A DNA stretch of 64,000 bases from Chelatococcus albus (GCF_030067675.1 NZ_JASJEV010000007.1:186001-250000), one strand, 5' to 3'; positions 36,273 to 46,526 are shown, counted from the first letter of the stretch. The notes: generated by a model not told the origin, from the letters alone. Translations and numbers: made by a program.

Positions 36273-37238
36273 TCAGGGGGTCACCGCGTAGCAGGCGACG
36301 TCCCGCCCCTTCTTGGGCTCGAGCTCGGGCCGCTGCACGCGGCAGATGTCCATCGCCAGCGGGCAGCGCGGGTTGAAGGTGCAGCCCCGCGGCGGGTTGA
36401 ACGGCGACGGCAGCTCGCCGTGCAGGATGATGCGCTCCTTGCGCCGCTCCGGATCGGCCACCGGCGTCGCCGAGATGAGGGCGCGCGTATAGGGATGCTG
36501 CGGTGCCGTGAAGATGGTGGCGCTCGGCCCGCGCTCCACGACGCGCCCGAGATACATCACCATGACGTCGTCGGCGATGTGCTTCACCACCGACAGGTCG
36601 TGCGAGACGAAGACATAGGCGAGGTCGAAGTTCCGCTGCAGCTCGGCGAGCAGGTTGAGCACCTGCGCGCGCACCGAGAGGTCGAGGGCGGAGACCGGCT
36701 CGTCGAGCACCAGCACCTTCGGCCGCAGCATCAGCGCCCTGGCGATGGCGATGCGCTGGCGCTGCCCGCCGGAGAACATGTGCGGGTAGCGCCCGTAGTG
36801 CTCCGGCCTGAGCCCCACCCGCTTCAGCATCTCGGCCGCCTGCGCGCGCCGCTCGGCGGCCGGCAGGTCGGTGTTGACGAGCAGGGGCTCCTCCAGGGCG
36901 CCGCCGATGGTCTGGCGCGGGTTGAGCGAGCCGTAGGGGTTCTGGAAGACCATCTGCACGTCGCGGCGCAGGCGCTTCAGCGTCGCCGCATCGGCGCCCA
37001 CCACCTCGGTGCCGGCGATCGCCAGCGAGCCCGCGGTCGGCTGCTCGATCATGGTGAGCATGCGCGCCAGCGTGGACTTGCCGCAGCCGGACTCGCCGAC
37101 GACGGCGAGCGTCTGCCGCGGCTTCAGCGTCAGGCTGATGCCGTCGACCGCCTTGACGAGGCCGACCTTGCCGAAGAGGCCGCGCCGCACCTTGTAGTGC
37201 TGCACGAGATCGCGCGCTTCGAGTACGTAGCCCGTCAT
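36273..37238 (-). CDS. dppF: Dipeptide ABC transporter ATPase DppF
   Basis: A 321-residue cytoplasmic ATPase with Walker [10 protein letters not shown], signature FSGGQRQR and [12 protein letters not shown]. The C-terminal oligopeptide-transporter extension has cysteines (RGCTFNPRCPLAMDICR) that in DppD/DppF proteins can hold an iron-sulfur cluster. It is the last gene of dppABCDF; its ATG overlaps the dppD stop. It works as a heterodimer with DppD. Confidence 0.93.
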   Translation of the reverse strand: MTGYVLEARDLVQHYKVRRGLFGKVGLVKAVDGISLTLKPRQTLAVVGESGCGKSTLARMLTMIEQPTAGSLAIAGTEVVGADAATLKRLRRDVQMVFQNPYGSLNPRQTIGGALEEPLLVNTDLPAAERRAQAAEMLKRVGLRPEHYGRYPHMFSGGQRQRIAIARALMLRPKVLVLDEPVSALDLSVRAQVLNLLAELQRNFDLAYVFVSHDLSVVKHIADDVMVMYLGRVVERGPSATIFTAPQHPYTRALISATPVADPERRKERIILHGELPSPFNPPRGCTFNPRCPLAMDICRVQRPELEPKKGRDVACYAVTP

Positions 37239-38224
37239 GCGGCGGCTCCCGGCACGACCGGCACGCCGCCGACGAGCGGCGTGTGGCAGAGGGCCTCGCT
37301 CAGCTCGGAGCCGGCCGGCGGCGGGGCCTTGGCGTGGCAGAGGGCGAAGGCATGGGCGCAGCGGGGCGCGAAGAGGCAGCCTTGCGGCCGGTCGTACTGC
37401 CCCGGCACGACGCCGGGGATCGAGGGCAGCACCTTCGTCGTCGCGCGCTCCGGCAGGGCCGCGAGCAGCGCCGCCGAATAGGGATGGTGAGGATCGCGGA
37501 AGAGCTCGCGCGTGGTCGCCTTCTCCACCTGCTGGCCGGCATACTGCACGATGACGCGCTGCGCCGTCTCGGCCACCACGCCCATGTCATGCGTGATGAG
37601 CACCAGCGCCATACCACGCTCCTGCTGCAGCTTGACGAGCAGGTCGAGGATCTGGGCCTGGATCGTCACGTCGAGCGCCGTCGTCGGCTCGTCGGCGATG
37701 AGGAGCTTCGGGTTGCAGGCGATGGCCATGGCGATCATGACGCGCTGGCTCATGCCGCCCGACATCTGATGCGGGAACGCCGAAAGGCGCCGCTCGGCGT
37801 CGGGGATGCCGACCGCCCCGAGGAGCTCGATCGTCCGCGCCCGGCGCTCGGCCCGGCCGAGGCCGAGATGCGTCTTCAGCACCTCGCCGATCTGGAAGCC
37901 GACGGTGAAGCAGGGATTGAGCGAGCTCATCGGCTCCTGAAAGATCATGGCGATCTCCCTGCCGACGATGCGGCGGCGCTCGCGCGCCGGCAGCCGCATG
38001 AGGTCGCGTCCGGCAAAGCGCAGCACGTCCGCCGTGACATGCGCGGTGCGCGGCAGGAGCCCCATGACGGCGAGCATGGCGACCGACTTGCCCGAGCCCG
38101 ACTCGCCGACGATGGAGACGATCTCGCCCGGATCGATGTCGAGCGACACGCCGTCGACGGCGCGGAAGGCGCCCCCGCGCGTCTCGAACTCGACGCAGAG
38201 ATTGCGGATTTCGAGGAGCGACAA
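37235..38224 (-). CDS. dppD: Dipeptide ABC transporter ATPase DppD
   Basis: A 329-residue cytoplasmic ATPase starting at TTG (38224), with GGAG about 8 bp upstream. It has Walker A GESGSGKS, a slightly unusual signature MSGGMSQRV and [12 protein letters not shown]. The C-terminal cysteine cluster ([16 protein letters not shown]) is present. The start lies 3 bp after the dppC stop. Confidence 0.93.
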   Translation of the reverse strand: MSLLEIRNLCVEFETRGGAFRAVDGVSLDIDPGEIVSIVGESGSGKSVAMLAVMGLLPRTAHVTADVLRFAGRDLMRLPARERRRIVGREIAMIFQEPMSSLNPCFTVGFQIGEVLKTHLGLGRAERRARTIELLGAVGIPDAERRLSAFPHQMSGGMSQRVMIAMAIACNPKLLIADEPTTALDVTIQAQILDLLVKLQQERGMALVLITHDMGVVAETAQRVIVQYAGQQVEKATTRELFRDPHHPYSAALLAALPERATTKVLPSIPGVVPGQYDRPQGCLFAPRCAHAFALCHAKAPPPAGSELSEALCHTPLVGGVPVVPGAAA

Positions 38225-38227
38225 GGC

Positions 38228-39130
38228 TCAGCTCCGTTTCAGGCGCGGATCGAGCGCGTCGCGCAGGCCGTCGCCGAAGAGATTGATCGACACCACGGTG
38301 ACGAGGATGGCAAGACCCGGCCAGGTCACGACCCAGGGCGCGCGCTGCAGGAACTCGCGCGCGGCGGCGAGCATCGTGCCCCATTCCGGCGTCGGCGGCT
38401 GGGCGCCGAGACCCAGGAAGCCGAGCGCCGCCGCCTCCAGGATCGCGTCGGAGACGCCCAGCGTCGCCTGCACGATGATGGGCGCGACGCAGTTCGGCAG
38501 CACGGTGACGAACATCAGCCGCCAGCGCCCGACGCCGACCGTCTTCGCCGCCGTGACGTAGTCCTTCGCCTTCTCCGAGAGTGCGGCCGCACGCACGATG
38601 CGCACGTAGCGCGGCAGGTAGACGATCGTCACCGCGATGATCGTGTTCGTCAGGCTCGGCCCGATGATGGCCACGATGACGATGGCGAGCACGAGGCTCG
38701 GCACCGACATGATGAGGTCCATGAGCCGCTCGATCATCACGTCCACGAGGCCGCCGACGAAGGCCGCGGCGAAGCCGAGCGAGATGCCGAGAACGAGGGC
38801 CACGGCGACGACCGAGATGCCGATGAAGAGCGAGTAGCGCGCCCCGTAGATGAGGCGCGAGAGGATGTCGCGCCCGACCTCGTCGGTGCCGAGCGGGAAG
38901 GCCCAGGAGCCGCCCTCGACCCAGGCCGGGGGCTGCAGCACATGGGCGCGGAACTGCTCGGCCGGCGCGTGCGGCGCGACGACGTCGGCGAAGATGGCGA
39001 GCAGCGCGATGAGCACCACGACGGCGAGGCCGAGGAGCGCGCCCCTGTTGCGCGCGAGGTCGTGCCAGAAGACCGCGAGCGGATGGGGCGGCGCCTGTGG
39101 TGCGGAAATGACGGTGACGTCAGCGGCCAT
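38228..39130 (-). CDS. dppC: Dipeptide ABC transporter permease DppC
   Basis: A 300-residue inner-membrane permease. It has an N-terminal helix (about 33-52), the motif FPLGTDEVGRDILSRLIYGAR, the EAA loop TAAKTVGVGRWRLMFVTVLPN and the C-terminus NLFGDGLRDALDPRLKRS. It overlaps the end of dppB by 11 bp, so translation is coupled. Confidence 0.94.
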   Translation of the reverse strand: MAADVTVISAPQAPPHPLAVFWHDLARNRGALLGLAVVVLIALLAIFADVVAPHAPAEQFRAHVLQPPAWVEGGSWAFPLGTDEVGRDILSRLIYGARYSLFIGISVVAVALVLGISLGFAAAFVGGLVDVMIERLMDLIMSVPSLVLAIVIVAIIGPSLTNTIIAVTIVYLPRYVRIVRAAALSEKAKDYVTAAKTVGVGRWRLMFVTVLPNCVAPIIVQATLGVSDAILEAAALGFLGLGAQPPTPEWGTMLAAAREFLQRAPWVVTWPGLAILVTVVSINLFGDGLRDALDPRLKRS

Positions 39131-40130
39131 GGCGAACCCGCGGATTGATGACGCCGTTGACGATGTCGACGCCGAGATTGACGAGCACGAGGATCGAGGA
39201 GATGAGCAGTACGCCGCCCTGCAGGGCGGGATAGTCGCGGCGGAAGATGGACTCGATGAGCCACTTGCCGACCCCCGGCCAGGCGAAGATCGTCTCCGTC
39301 AGCACCGCGCCCGCGAGCAGCGTGCCCCCCTGCAGGCCGATGACGGTGACGACCGGGATCATGGCGTTGCGCAGGGCGTGCAGCCCGATGACGCGGAGGG
39401 GCGGGAGCCCCTTGGCGCGCGCCGTGCGCACATAGTCCTCCTCCAGCACCTCGAGCATGGACGAGCGCGTCATGCGCGCGATGGCCGCGAGCGGAATGGT
39501 GCCGAGCACCACCGCCGGCAGGACGAGGTGGGACAGCGCCGAGGCGAAGGCGCCCTCCTGCCCCGAGATGAGGGCGTCGATCGTCATGAAGCCCGTGACC
39601 GGCTCGAAATAGTAGAGCAGGTCGATGCGCCCGGAGACGGGCGTCAGGTCGAGCTGGACCGAGAAGAAGAGGATGAGCAGCAGCCCCCACCAGAAGATCG
39701 GCATGGAATAGCCGAAGAGCGCGACGCCCATGAGGCCGTGGTCGAGGATGCCGCCCCGCCGCAGCGCCGCCACGACGCCGAAGGGGATGCCGAAGGTGAC
39801 GGCGAAGACGGTGGCGAAGAAGGCGAGTTCGAGCGTCGCCGGGAAGAGCGTCAGGAACTCCTTCAGCACCGGCTCCTTGGTGACGAGCGAGATGCCGAAA
39901 TCGCCCTGCGCGAGGCCGGAGACGTAGTCGGCGAACTGCTTCCACACCGGCTGGTCGAGCCCGAGCTCGTGGCGGAACTGGGCAAGCCGCTCGGGGCTGA
40001 TGCCGCGCTCGCCCGTGCGGACCTCGACGGGGTCCCCCGGGACGAGCCTGACGGCGAGGAAGGTGAGGAACATCAGCGCGAAGATCGTGGGGATCGTCAG
40101 CGCCAGACGTCGACCGATGTAGGTGAGCAT
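39120..40130 (-). CDS. dppB: Dipeptide ABC transporter permease DppB
   Basis: A 336-residue inner-membrane permease beginning MLTYIGRRLALTIPTIFALM, with VRLVPGDPVEVRTGERG and the EAA loop RTARAKGLPPLRVIGLHALRN. The length and the insertion around residues 165-195 match DppB. It is separated from dppA by 71 bp containing a strong hairpin. Confidence 0.94.
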   Translation of the reverse strand: MLTYIGRRLALTIPTIFALMFLTFLAVRLVPGDPVEVRTGERGISPERLAQFRHELGLDQPVWKQFADYVSGLAQGDFGISLVTKEPVLKEFLTLFPATLELAFFATVFAVTFGIPFGVVAALRRGGILDHGLMGVALFGYSMPIFWWGLLLILFFSVQLDLTPVSGRIDLLYYFEPVTGFMTIDALISGQEGAFASALSHLVLPAVVLGTIPLAAIARMTRSSMLEVLEEDYVRTARAKGLPPLRVIGLHALRNAMIPVVTVIGLQGGTLLAGAVLTETIFAWPGVGKWLIESIFRRDYPALQGGVLLISSILVLVNLGVDIVNGVINPRVRHGR

Positions 40131-40148
40131 GGGAGCCTGTTAGCCAAA

Positions 40149-40180
40149 GGGCGGCAGGTCGTCGATGCGACCTGCCGCCC
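40149..40180 (-). terminator. Intercistronic attenuator hairpin between dppA and dppB
   Basis: Perfect 13-bp arms GGGCGGCAGGTCG and CGACCTGCCGCCC enclose a hexaloop, followed on the minus strand by TTTGGCTAA. Placed between the binding-protein gene and the permease genes, it would stop most transcripts or protect the dppA messenger end. Either way binding protein would be made in excess over permease. Confidence 0.75.
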
Positions 40181-40201
40181 GATCTCATGCGACTCTTCCG
40201 C

Positions 40202-41803
40202 TCACTTCACTTCGACACCATAGAAGTCGTGGCGTCCGAGGGGGCTCACCTTGTAGCCCGTCACTTCCTTGCGGATCGGCTCGAAGACGACCGAGTGCGC
40301 GATCGTCATCTGCGGCGCCTCGTCGTGGGCGATGGTCTGCATCTCCTCGTAGAGCTTCGTGCGCTCGGCGACGTTCGGGATCTGCTTGGCCTTCACCAGC
40401 CGGTCGTCGAAGTTCTTGTCGCACCACTTCGACAGGTTCTGGCCGCCGGCGCGGGCCGCCGAGCAGCCGAGCAGGAAGAAGAAGTTGTCCGGATCGCCGT
40501 TGTCGCCGGTCCAGCCCAGCTGGCCGGTGATGTGCTCGCCCTGCTGCAGGCGCTTGCGGTACTCGCCCCATTCATAGGTGACGAGCTTGGCGTTGAGCCC
40601 GACCTTGGCAAGGTCGGCCTGCATCATCTCGGCGATGCGCTTGGCGTTGGGGTTGTAGGGCCGCTGCACCGGCATGTACCACAGGTCGATGTCGAGCGGC
40701 GTCTGCACGCCGGCTTCCTTCAGGAGCTGCCTGGCCTTCTCGGGGTCGTAGCCGTAGTCCTTCACCTTGTCGTTGTAGGACCAGATGGTCGGCGGGATGA
40801 GGTTCTTCGCCGCCTGGCCGGCGCCCTGGTAGACGTCGCGGATGATCGCCGCCTTGTCGATCGCCATGATGTAGGCCTGGCGGACGTGCTTGTCGTCGAA
40901 GGGCTTCTTCTGCACGTTGAAGGCGACATAGGCGATGTTGAGCCCCGGCTGGGACAGGAGGTTGATGTCCTTGTCCTCCTTCATCTTGGCAAGGTCGGCC
41001 GGGTTCGGGCCGAACATCACCTGGCACTCGCCCTTCTTCAGCTTGGCATAGCGGGCGGTCGCGTCCGGCGTGATGGCATAGACGAGGTCGTCGATCTTGG
41101 CCTTGCCTCCCCAGTATTGCGGGAAGGCCTTGAAGCGGATGACGGCGTCCTTCTGATAGGCGACGAACTGGAACGGCCCGGTGCCGACGGGGATCTGGTC
41201 GAACTGCTCCGGCTTGCCCTGTTTCATGAGGAAGTCGGCATATTCGGCCGAGTGGATCGTGCCGAGGTCCATCGCGAGATTGGCGATGAAGGGCGCATTC
41301 GGCTCGGAGAGGGTCATGCGGATGGTATAGTCATCCACCTTCTCGAGCTTCTGAATGAGCTTCGGCATCTCCATGTCGTTGTAGTAGTCGTACGCCCCGC
41401 CCGACACCTTGTGGTAGGGATGCTTGGGGTCTCCCTGGCGGTTGAACGAGAACAATACGTCGTCGGCGTTGAAGTCGCGCGTCGGCTTGAAATTGTTGAT
41501 GCCGGAGTGAAACTTCACGCCCTTGCGCAGGTGGAAGGTGATGACCTTGCCGTCGTCCGAGATGTCCCATTTCTCGGCGAGGCCGGGAACGACCTTGGTG
41601 GTGCCGCGCTCGAACTCGACGAGCTGGTTGAAGACGGGACGGGCGGCGTCGAGGCTCGTGCCCGTGGTGTTGAGCGCCGGCGTGAAGTTCTCGGGGCTCC
41701 CTTCCGAACAATAGACGAGCGTCTTTGCCGAAAGCGCGGTGGACGCCAGCACCGCGGCCGCGAAGGATACCGCGGCAACGCTTCCCCTGATTGTGCGAGA
41801 CAT
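40202..41803 (-). CDS. dppA: Dipeptide ABC transporter periplasmic binding protein DppA
   Basis: A 533-residue secreted binding protein. The signal peptide is MSRTIRGSVAAVSFAAAVLAS ending ALSA. The mature protein starts KTLVYCSEGSPENFTPALNT, almost diagnostic for DppA. It also has ADDVLFSFNRQGDPKHPYHKV, GTGPFQFVAYQKD and the C-terminal EVTGYKVSPLGRHDF. It binds di- and tripeptides, and in some bacteria heme precursors, for DppBCDF. It is the first gene of the operon, with GAGAGGG before the ATG. Confidence 0.95.
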   Translation of the reverse strand: MSRTIRGSVAAVSFAAAVLASTALSAKTLVYCSEGSPENFTPALNTTGTSLDAARPVFNQLVEFERGTTKVVPGLAEKWDISDDGKVITFHLRKGVKFHSGINNFKPTRDFNADDVLFSFNRQGDPKHPYHKVSGGAYDYYNDMEMPKLIQKLEKVDDYTIRMTLSEPNAPFIANLAMDLGTIHSAEYADFLMKQGKPEQFDQIPVGTGPFQFVAYQKDAVIRFKAFPQYWGGKAKIDDLVYAITPDATARYAKLKKGECQVMFGPNPADLAKMKEDKDINLLSQPGLNIAYVAFNVQKKPFDDKHVRQAYIMAIDKAAIIRDVYQGAGQAAKNLIPPTIWSYNDKVKDYGYDPEKARQLLKEAGVQTPLDIDLWYMPVQRPYNPNAKRIAEMMQADLAKVGLNAKLVTYEWGEYRKRLQQGEHITGQLGWTGDNGDPDNFFFLLGCSAARAGGQNLSKWCDKNFDDRLVKAKQIPNVAERTKLYEEMQTIAHDEAPQMTIAHSVVFEPIRKEVTGYKVSPLGRHDFYGVEVK

Positions 41804-42194
41804 TGTTCAGCCCTCTCTGATGCCAGCACCACTGGCCGCCGGTGTGCCGGAGGGGCCGAGGGTCTGGTCGTTATGCGGCCGGTGACGGCACGCGCTGGCG
41901 GCTATCGAAGCAAGTCGCGAGGTGGCTGGCAACTGGCCACATGCCGCGCGGCGGCACGTCGCCGAAAGATGATACCAGTTGGGCGGCAGCCTTTACGGAA
42001 AAGGCGAGGCTTTTCGCGCCTCGATAATACCAGATTACCCCCCATGTTCCGCAGAGTTTCGCAGCGTGCGCCGGCACGCGAGGCCTCGCCGCCGGCCGTT
42101 CGCCGCCGGAATCGGCCGTTCCCGCCCGCCCCCGAGGACCGGACCGGAGATGGCGACCGGCTTGCGCCCCGTCGCCCCCGCGGGCGGCGCGCCC
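41804..42194. other. 391-bp region upstream of dppA, no gene
   Basis: No gene is supported. The region should hold the dppA promoter and the end of the tamAB transcript. The motif GAT(G/A)ATACCAG occurs twice as a direct repeat (41968-41978 and 42023-42033). A small hairpin CGAGGC-TTTTCGC-GCCTCG lies at 42005-42023 and is followed on the minus strand by GCCTTTTCC, a plausible weak terminator for tamB. Confidence 0.5.
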
Positions 42195-45100
42195 TCAGTA
42201 GTCCCATTCCATGCCGACGCCGACCGCGGTCTTGCCCTCGGCGCCCACCTCGCCCTGCACCTTGATGTTCTTCGTCACGTCGATGTCGACCGTGACCGCG
42301 CTCGAACCCGGCGTCGCGCCCTGCTTCACGCCGACGTAGATGTTGTCGTTGATGCGCTTGCCGATGCCGACGGCGACGCCGCCGTTCTCGCTCGCGCCGA
42401 TGTCGATGGCGTCGATGCCGAGGGAGCGCGACAGGTCGTCGAGGCCCCGGCCGCCGAGGCCGGTGAGCTGCGCCACGGCCTGGGCGAGGCGGATGGTCTG
42501 GCTCGCGGTGAGGCTGCCCGAGGGGCGGCCGAAGAGGAGGCGGGCGAGCACCTCGTCCTGCGGCAGTTCGGGTGAGGCGGAGAAGGCGAGCTTCGGCTGC
42601 GAGGCGCGCCCGGTGACGGCGACGCGCGCGGTGACGTCGCCCGCCGGCGCCTCGGCGAGGAAGTCGAGCTCGGGATCGACGCCGCCGCCCGGGAAGCCGA
42701 TGGTGCCGCGCGTGAAGGTGAGCCGCCGGCCGAGCAGCGAGAAGGTGCCGCGGCGCATGTCGAAGGCGCCGCTCACCTGCGGGGCGGCGCTCGTGCCGCC
42801 GATGGCGAGGGTGCCGCCGAGCTCCGCGTTGATCCCCTGGCCGCGCACGAAGACGCGCGACGGCGCCGCGACGGTGACGTCGAGCACCGCCACGAGCGCC
42901 CCCCCGCCCCGGCTGCGCGCGGCGGCGCGCTTCTGCTCGGCGGCGAGGCGCGCCCTCACCCGCGGCGGCGCGTTGACGTGGCGCACGGCGATCGGCGTTG
43001 CGGAAAACGGCAGCCGATCGGGCAGGTTGACGTCGAGGTTCGCGACCTCGATGCGCCCGGCGACCTTCGGCTCCCGGGCGAGCGGCCCGCTCACCGAGAG
43101 GTCGAGGCTCGCCGTGGCGTTGGTGATCTCGCTGGCGACGAGCTGGGCATTGGCGGCGCGCAGCGTGATCTGGCCCGGGAAGCCCGCCGCCGGATCGAGC
43201 GCGATGCGGCCCGAGCCGCCGATCGTGCCGCCGTTGCGCGTCGCCGCGCTCAGGCTCGCGATGGTGAGGGCCCGCTGCGAGCCCGTCACGGTCGCCTCCA
43301 CCCTGTCGAGATAGAGGCCGTTGACGACGTCCTCGAAGCGGCCGCCCACGATGCGCAGGCTGCCCTGCGCGGCCGGCGCCGCGGGCGTGCCCCTGAGGCC
43401 GAGGTCGATCACCGCCGTGCCCGCCGCGCGCTGGCCGTCGGCCAGGAGATCGTTGAGCGTCGCAAGGTCGAGCCGGCCGGCCACCGCGAGGTCGAGCGCG
43501 CCCGTCGTGTCGAGCGGGGCCGAGCCGCGCAGCGTGACGGAGGCATTCAACGCGTCGCGGATCACCGCATCGACGCTCGTGCGGCCGCCGGCGAGCGTGC
43601 CGGAGGCCGTGACCGCGAAGGGCCTGAGCCCCGCCCCGCGCAGGGCGGCGGAGGACAGCCCCTCGACGCCAAGGCGATAGCGCCCGTCCGGCCTCGCCGC
43701 CTCGCCCGACAGCGACAGTTCGCCCCCGAGCGTCCCCGTAAGGCCGAGGTCCGGCGCGGCGAGATCGGCGAGCGCGAGCGGCAGGGCCTCGGCCTTCGCC
43801 CGCAGGTCGAGGCGGCGGCCCGCGACCCCGTCCACCACGAGGCGGCCGCGGCCGGCGCGCAATTCGAGGCCGGCGATCCTCACGCCGCCGTCCGCGACGG
43901 TGAGCCGTGCCTCGCGCGCGAGCTCGACCCGGTCTGCGCCGCGCAGGGCGGAGAACGTGCGCAGCGCCACCTCCAGGCCGTCGCCGGCCGGCGCGATGCG
44001 CGCCCGCGCGGCGAGGTCGATGCCCTGCGCCACGGCGTCGAGCACGACCTCCGTGCCGCCGGCATCGCCCTTCGCCGTCGCGGCGGCGCGGGGCACGGCG
44101 AGGCCGCCGCTCGCGAGACCGGCGAGATCGAGGCGCCCGTCGAGTGTCGGCGTGCCGAGGAGGTCACGCCCCTTCATGTCGACATCGGCCCGGCGCAGCG
44201 TCGTGCCGAAGGCGGCGACCCGCTCCGCCGTGCCACGCAGGTCGGCGGCCTGACGGCCGTCGACGACGAAGAGATCCGCCTTGAGGTCGAGCTTGCCGGC
44301 GAGCTCGGCAAGCAGCAGGGGGCCCACATCGCCGAGGTCGCCCGCCGCGAGCGACAGGCGGCCCGTCGCACGGCCCTGCGCGTCGAGCGCCGCCTCGGCC
44401 GCGAGCGCCACCGAGCCGAGATCGAGGCGCAGGCCCTCGATGCGCGTGCGGCCCGCCGCGTCGCGGGTGAAACGTCCCGCCCCCCGCGCCGGCTTGCCGT
44501 CCACCGTGCCGTCGAGCGCGAGCGTGCCGCCCGGCGCGGCAAGCACGTCCTTCACCTCCAGGTCGAGCGTGAGGCGCTCGATCGGTCGGTTCACGGCGCG
44601 CGCGTCGGCGAGCACCACCCCGGCCCGGGCGTCGAGCCGGGCGAGGCTTCCGGTCAGCGTGGCCGAGACCTCGCCGCGGCCGGCGAGGCGCGGATCGAGG
44701 CGGGCGAGATCCGGCAGGAGGAGCCGCGCGGCGACATTGGCACGGGCGGCCGTGGCCGAGCCGTCGGCGACGAGCCGGGCATGAGCCGCGTCGAGCGTCA
44801 GATTGCGGAAGCCGAAGCTGCCGTCCATGGCGCGCTGCAGGCCGCCCGTCAGGCGCAGGCTCGGCCCGGCGAGGCCGTCCACCTGCGCCATCCCCGTCCG
44901 CAGATTGTCGACCGAGCCGTCGAGGGTGACGGCGAGGCGACCGAGGTCGGGGGCAAGATCGATGTCGGCGGCGAGCCGGACCTGGCCGGCGAAGGGCCGG
45001 TCGGCGAAGGCGCGCAGCGCCGCGAGGTCGGCGCGCTCGACCGTCACCTTGCCCTTGACGCTCCGCGGCCCCGCCGCACCGGCATAGCGGGCGGAGAGTG

Positions 45101-46526
45101 CCGCAAGCTCGATGCGCGCCTCCGCGATCTCGACCTGACCCGTGCGATCCGCCCTGCCCCGGCCGGAGAGCACGGCGCCGCCGCCGAGGGCCCGTGCGAG
45201 CGCCGGATCGCGGCTCGCGAGCCCTTCGGCGCGGCCGTCGAGGACGACGGAGAAGCGGGTGTCCGCGGCCATGAGCGGGCCGTCGCCGCTCGCGCCGAGC
45301 GTGAGGGCGAGCCGGTCGACACGCTCGCCGTCGAAGGCGAGACCGCGGGCGCTGGCGACCATCCTGACCGTCGGCGCCTTGGCCGTGCCGCCGGCGCTCA
45401 GGTCGACGTCGAGGCTCATCCAGCGCGCGGCGGCAGGCAGGAGCGCGGCAAAGCGATGGGCATCGCCGACCGTCAGCCGCACCTGGCCGGCGAGCGCGCC
45501 GCCCGTCCTGTCGTAGCTGCCGGTCGCCGAGACCATGCCGGCCGCCGCCGCGAGCTCGACATGGTCGACGCCCACGCGGCCGTCATCGCCGAAGCTGGCG
45601 TCGACGGCGAGCGTCGTCTTGCCGTCGAGGAGCGGCGCCAGGCCCGCCGGCATGGCGCGACCGACGTCGGCCTCCAGCCGGCCGGACAGGCTGCGCGCCG
45701 CGCCGACGCGCCGCAGGTCGACGAGCCCCCGCGCCGAGCCCTTGTCGGCAAGGTCGAGGGCAAGGTCGCCGCGCCAGGCGTCGAGCGGCCCGGCGCCGAC
45801 GACGCTGAGCGTCACCGCCGGCAGGTCGGGCAGGCGCGCGAGGCGGGAGACGAGGCCCCCCGCCGGCTCGCTCGCCGTGACGGCCATGTCGAGATGCTGC
45901 GTCTCGGGCGCGAAGCGCAGGCGCGCATCGATCCGGCCCTCCGTGCCGTCGATGCGCGCAAGCGCGAGCTCCGCCGACAGGCCCTCGGACGGATCGAGGA
46001 GGCGCGCCGCGCCCTCGAGCGACAGGCGCGCCGGCACGCCGAGGAGCGGCGCGCCGAGGTCGATCTCGGCGATCCCCAGCCGCTTGACCGCGACGCCGAG
46101 CGGCAGCCGCGGCAGGCCGGGGGGCCCGCCCGCGGGCCCGGCTTCGGCGCGCGGCGGCCGCGCGACCGACAGGCGCCCCACCTCCACCGCGGCGATGTCG
46201 AGGCGCCCGGAAAGGAGGGCGCCGGGATGCCAGGCGAGGCGGGCACGGTCGACCGTGAGCCAGGTGCCTTCGGCGTCCGCGAGCGCGACGTCGCGCAGGG
46301 TCATGTCGAAGGGCACCGCCCCTTCGAGGCGCCCGATGCGCAGGCTTGCGCCGGGGCCGCTCGCCAGCCGCTCGACGAGGCGCGCGATCTCGGCGCGGCC
46401 GGCGTCCGTGCGGGTGAGCGCAAGGAGCGCCGCCCCCGCGAGCGCGACCAGCGCGACGAGCGTGAGGAGCGCCGCCCGGAAGGGCCTGCGGCGCGGAGGC
46501 GGGCGGCGGAGGCGGAGGCGGCGCAT
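42195..46526 (-). CDS. tamB: Translocation and assembly module subunit TamB
   Basis: A 1443-residue inner-membrane-anchored periplasmic protein that works with TamA in outer membrane protein assembly or phospholipid transport. The Arg-rich N-terminus is followed by one helix (FRAALLTLVALVALAGAALL). The long middle is made of repeated beta-strand units, consistent with a lipid-conducting groove. The C-terminal DUF490/TamB domain contains NLDVNLPDRLPF, DVTVAAPSRVFVRGQGI, RRGTFSLLGRRLTFTRG and the final VGMEWDY with a terminal aromatic. Its ATG shares a base with the tamA stop (TGATG), so it is translationally coupled. Confidence 0.93.
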   Translation of the reverse strand: MRRLRLRRPPPRRRPFRAALLTLVALVALAGAALLALTRTDAGRAEIARLVERLASGPGASLRIGRLEGAVPFDMTLRDVALADAEGTWLTVDRARLAWHPGALLSGRLDIAAVEVGRLSVARPPRAEAGPAGGPPGLPRLPLGVAVKRLGIAEIDLGAPLLGVPARLSLEGAARLLDPSEGLSAELALARIDGTEGRIDARLRFAPETQHLDMAVTASEPAGGLVSRLARLPDLPAVTLSVVGAGPLDAWRGDLALDLADKGSARGLVDLRRVGAARSLSGRLEADVGRAMPAGLAPLLDGKTTLAVDASFGDDGRVGVDHVELAAAAGMVSATGSYDRTGGALAGQVRLTVGDAHRFAALLPAAARWMSLDVDLSAGGTAKAPTVRMVASARGLAFDGERVDRLALTLGASGDGPLMAADTRFSVVLDGRAEGLASRDPALARALGGGAVLSGRGRADRTGQVEIAEARIELAALSARYAGAAGPRSVKGKVTVERADLAALRAFADRPFAGQVRLAADIDLAPDLGRLAVTLDGSVDNLRTGMAQVDGLAGPSLRLTGGLQRAMDGSFGFRNLTLDAAHARLVADGSATAARANVAARLLLPDLARLDPRLAGRGEVSATLTGSLARLDARAGVVLADARAVNRPIERLTLDLEVKDVLAAPGGTLALDGTVDGKPARGAGRFTRDAAGRTRIEGLRLDLGSVALAAEAALDAQGRATGRLSLAAGDLGDVGPLLLAELAGKLDLKADLFVVDGRQAADLRGTAERVAAFGTTLRRADVDMKGRDLLGTPTLDGRLDLAGLASGGLAVPRAAATAKGDAGGTEVVLDAVAQGIDLAARARIAPAGDGLEVALRTFSALRGADRVELAREARLTVADGGVRIAGLELRAGRGRLVVDGVAGRRLDLRAKAEALPLALADLAAPDLGLTGTLGGELSLSGEAARPDGRYRLGVEGLSSAALRGAGLRPFAVTASGTLAGGRTSVDAVIRDALNASVTLRGSAPLDTTGALDLAVAGRLDLATLNDLLADGQRAAGTAVIDLGLRGTPAAPAAQGSLRIVGGRFEDVVNGLYLDRVEATVTGSQRALTIASLSAATRNGGTIGGSGRIALDPAAGFPGQITLRAANAQLVASEITNATASLDLSVSGPLAREPKVAGRIEVANLDVNLPDRLPFSATPIAVRHVNAPPRVRARLAAEQKRAAARSRGGGALVAVLDVTVAAPSRVFVRGQGINAELGGTLAIGGTSAAPQVSGAFDMRRGTFSLLGRRLTFTRGTIGFPGGGVDPELDFLAEAPAGDVTARVAVTGRASQPKLAFSASPELPQDEVLARLLFGRPSGSLTASQTIRLAQAVAQLTGLGGRGLDDLSRSLGIDAIDIGASENGGVAVGIGKRINDNIYVGVKQGATPGSSAVTVDIDVTKNIKVQGEVGAEGKTAVGVGMEWDY

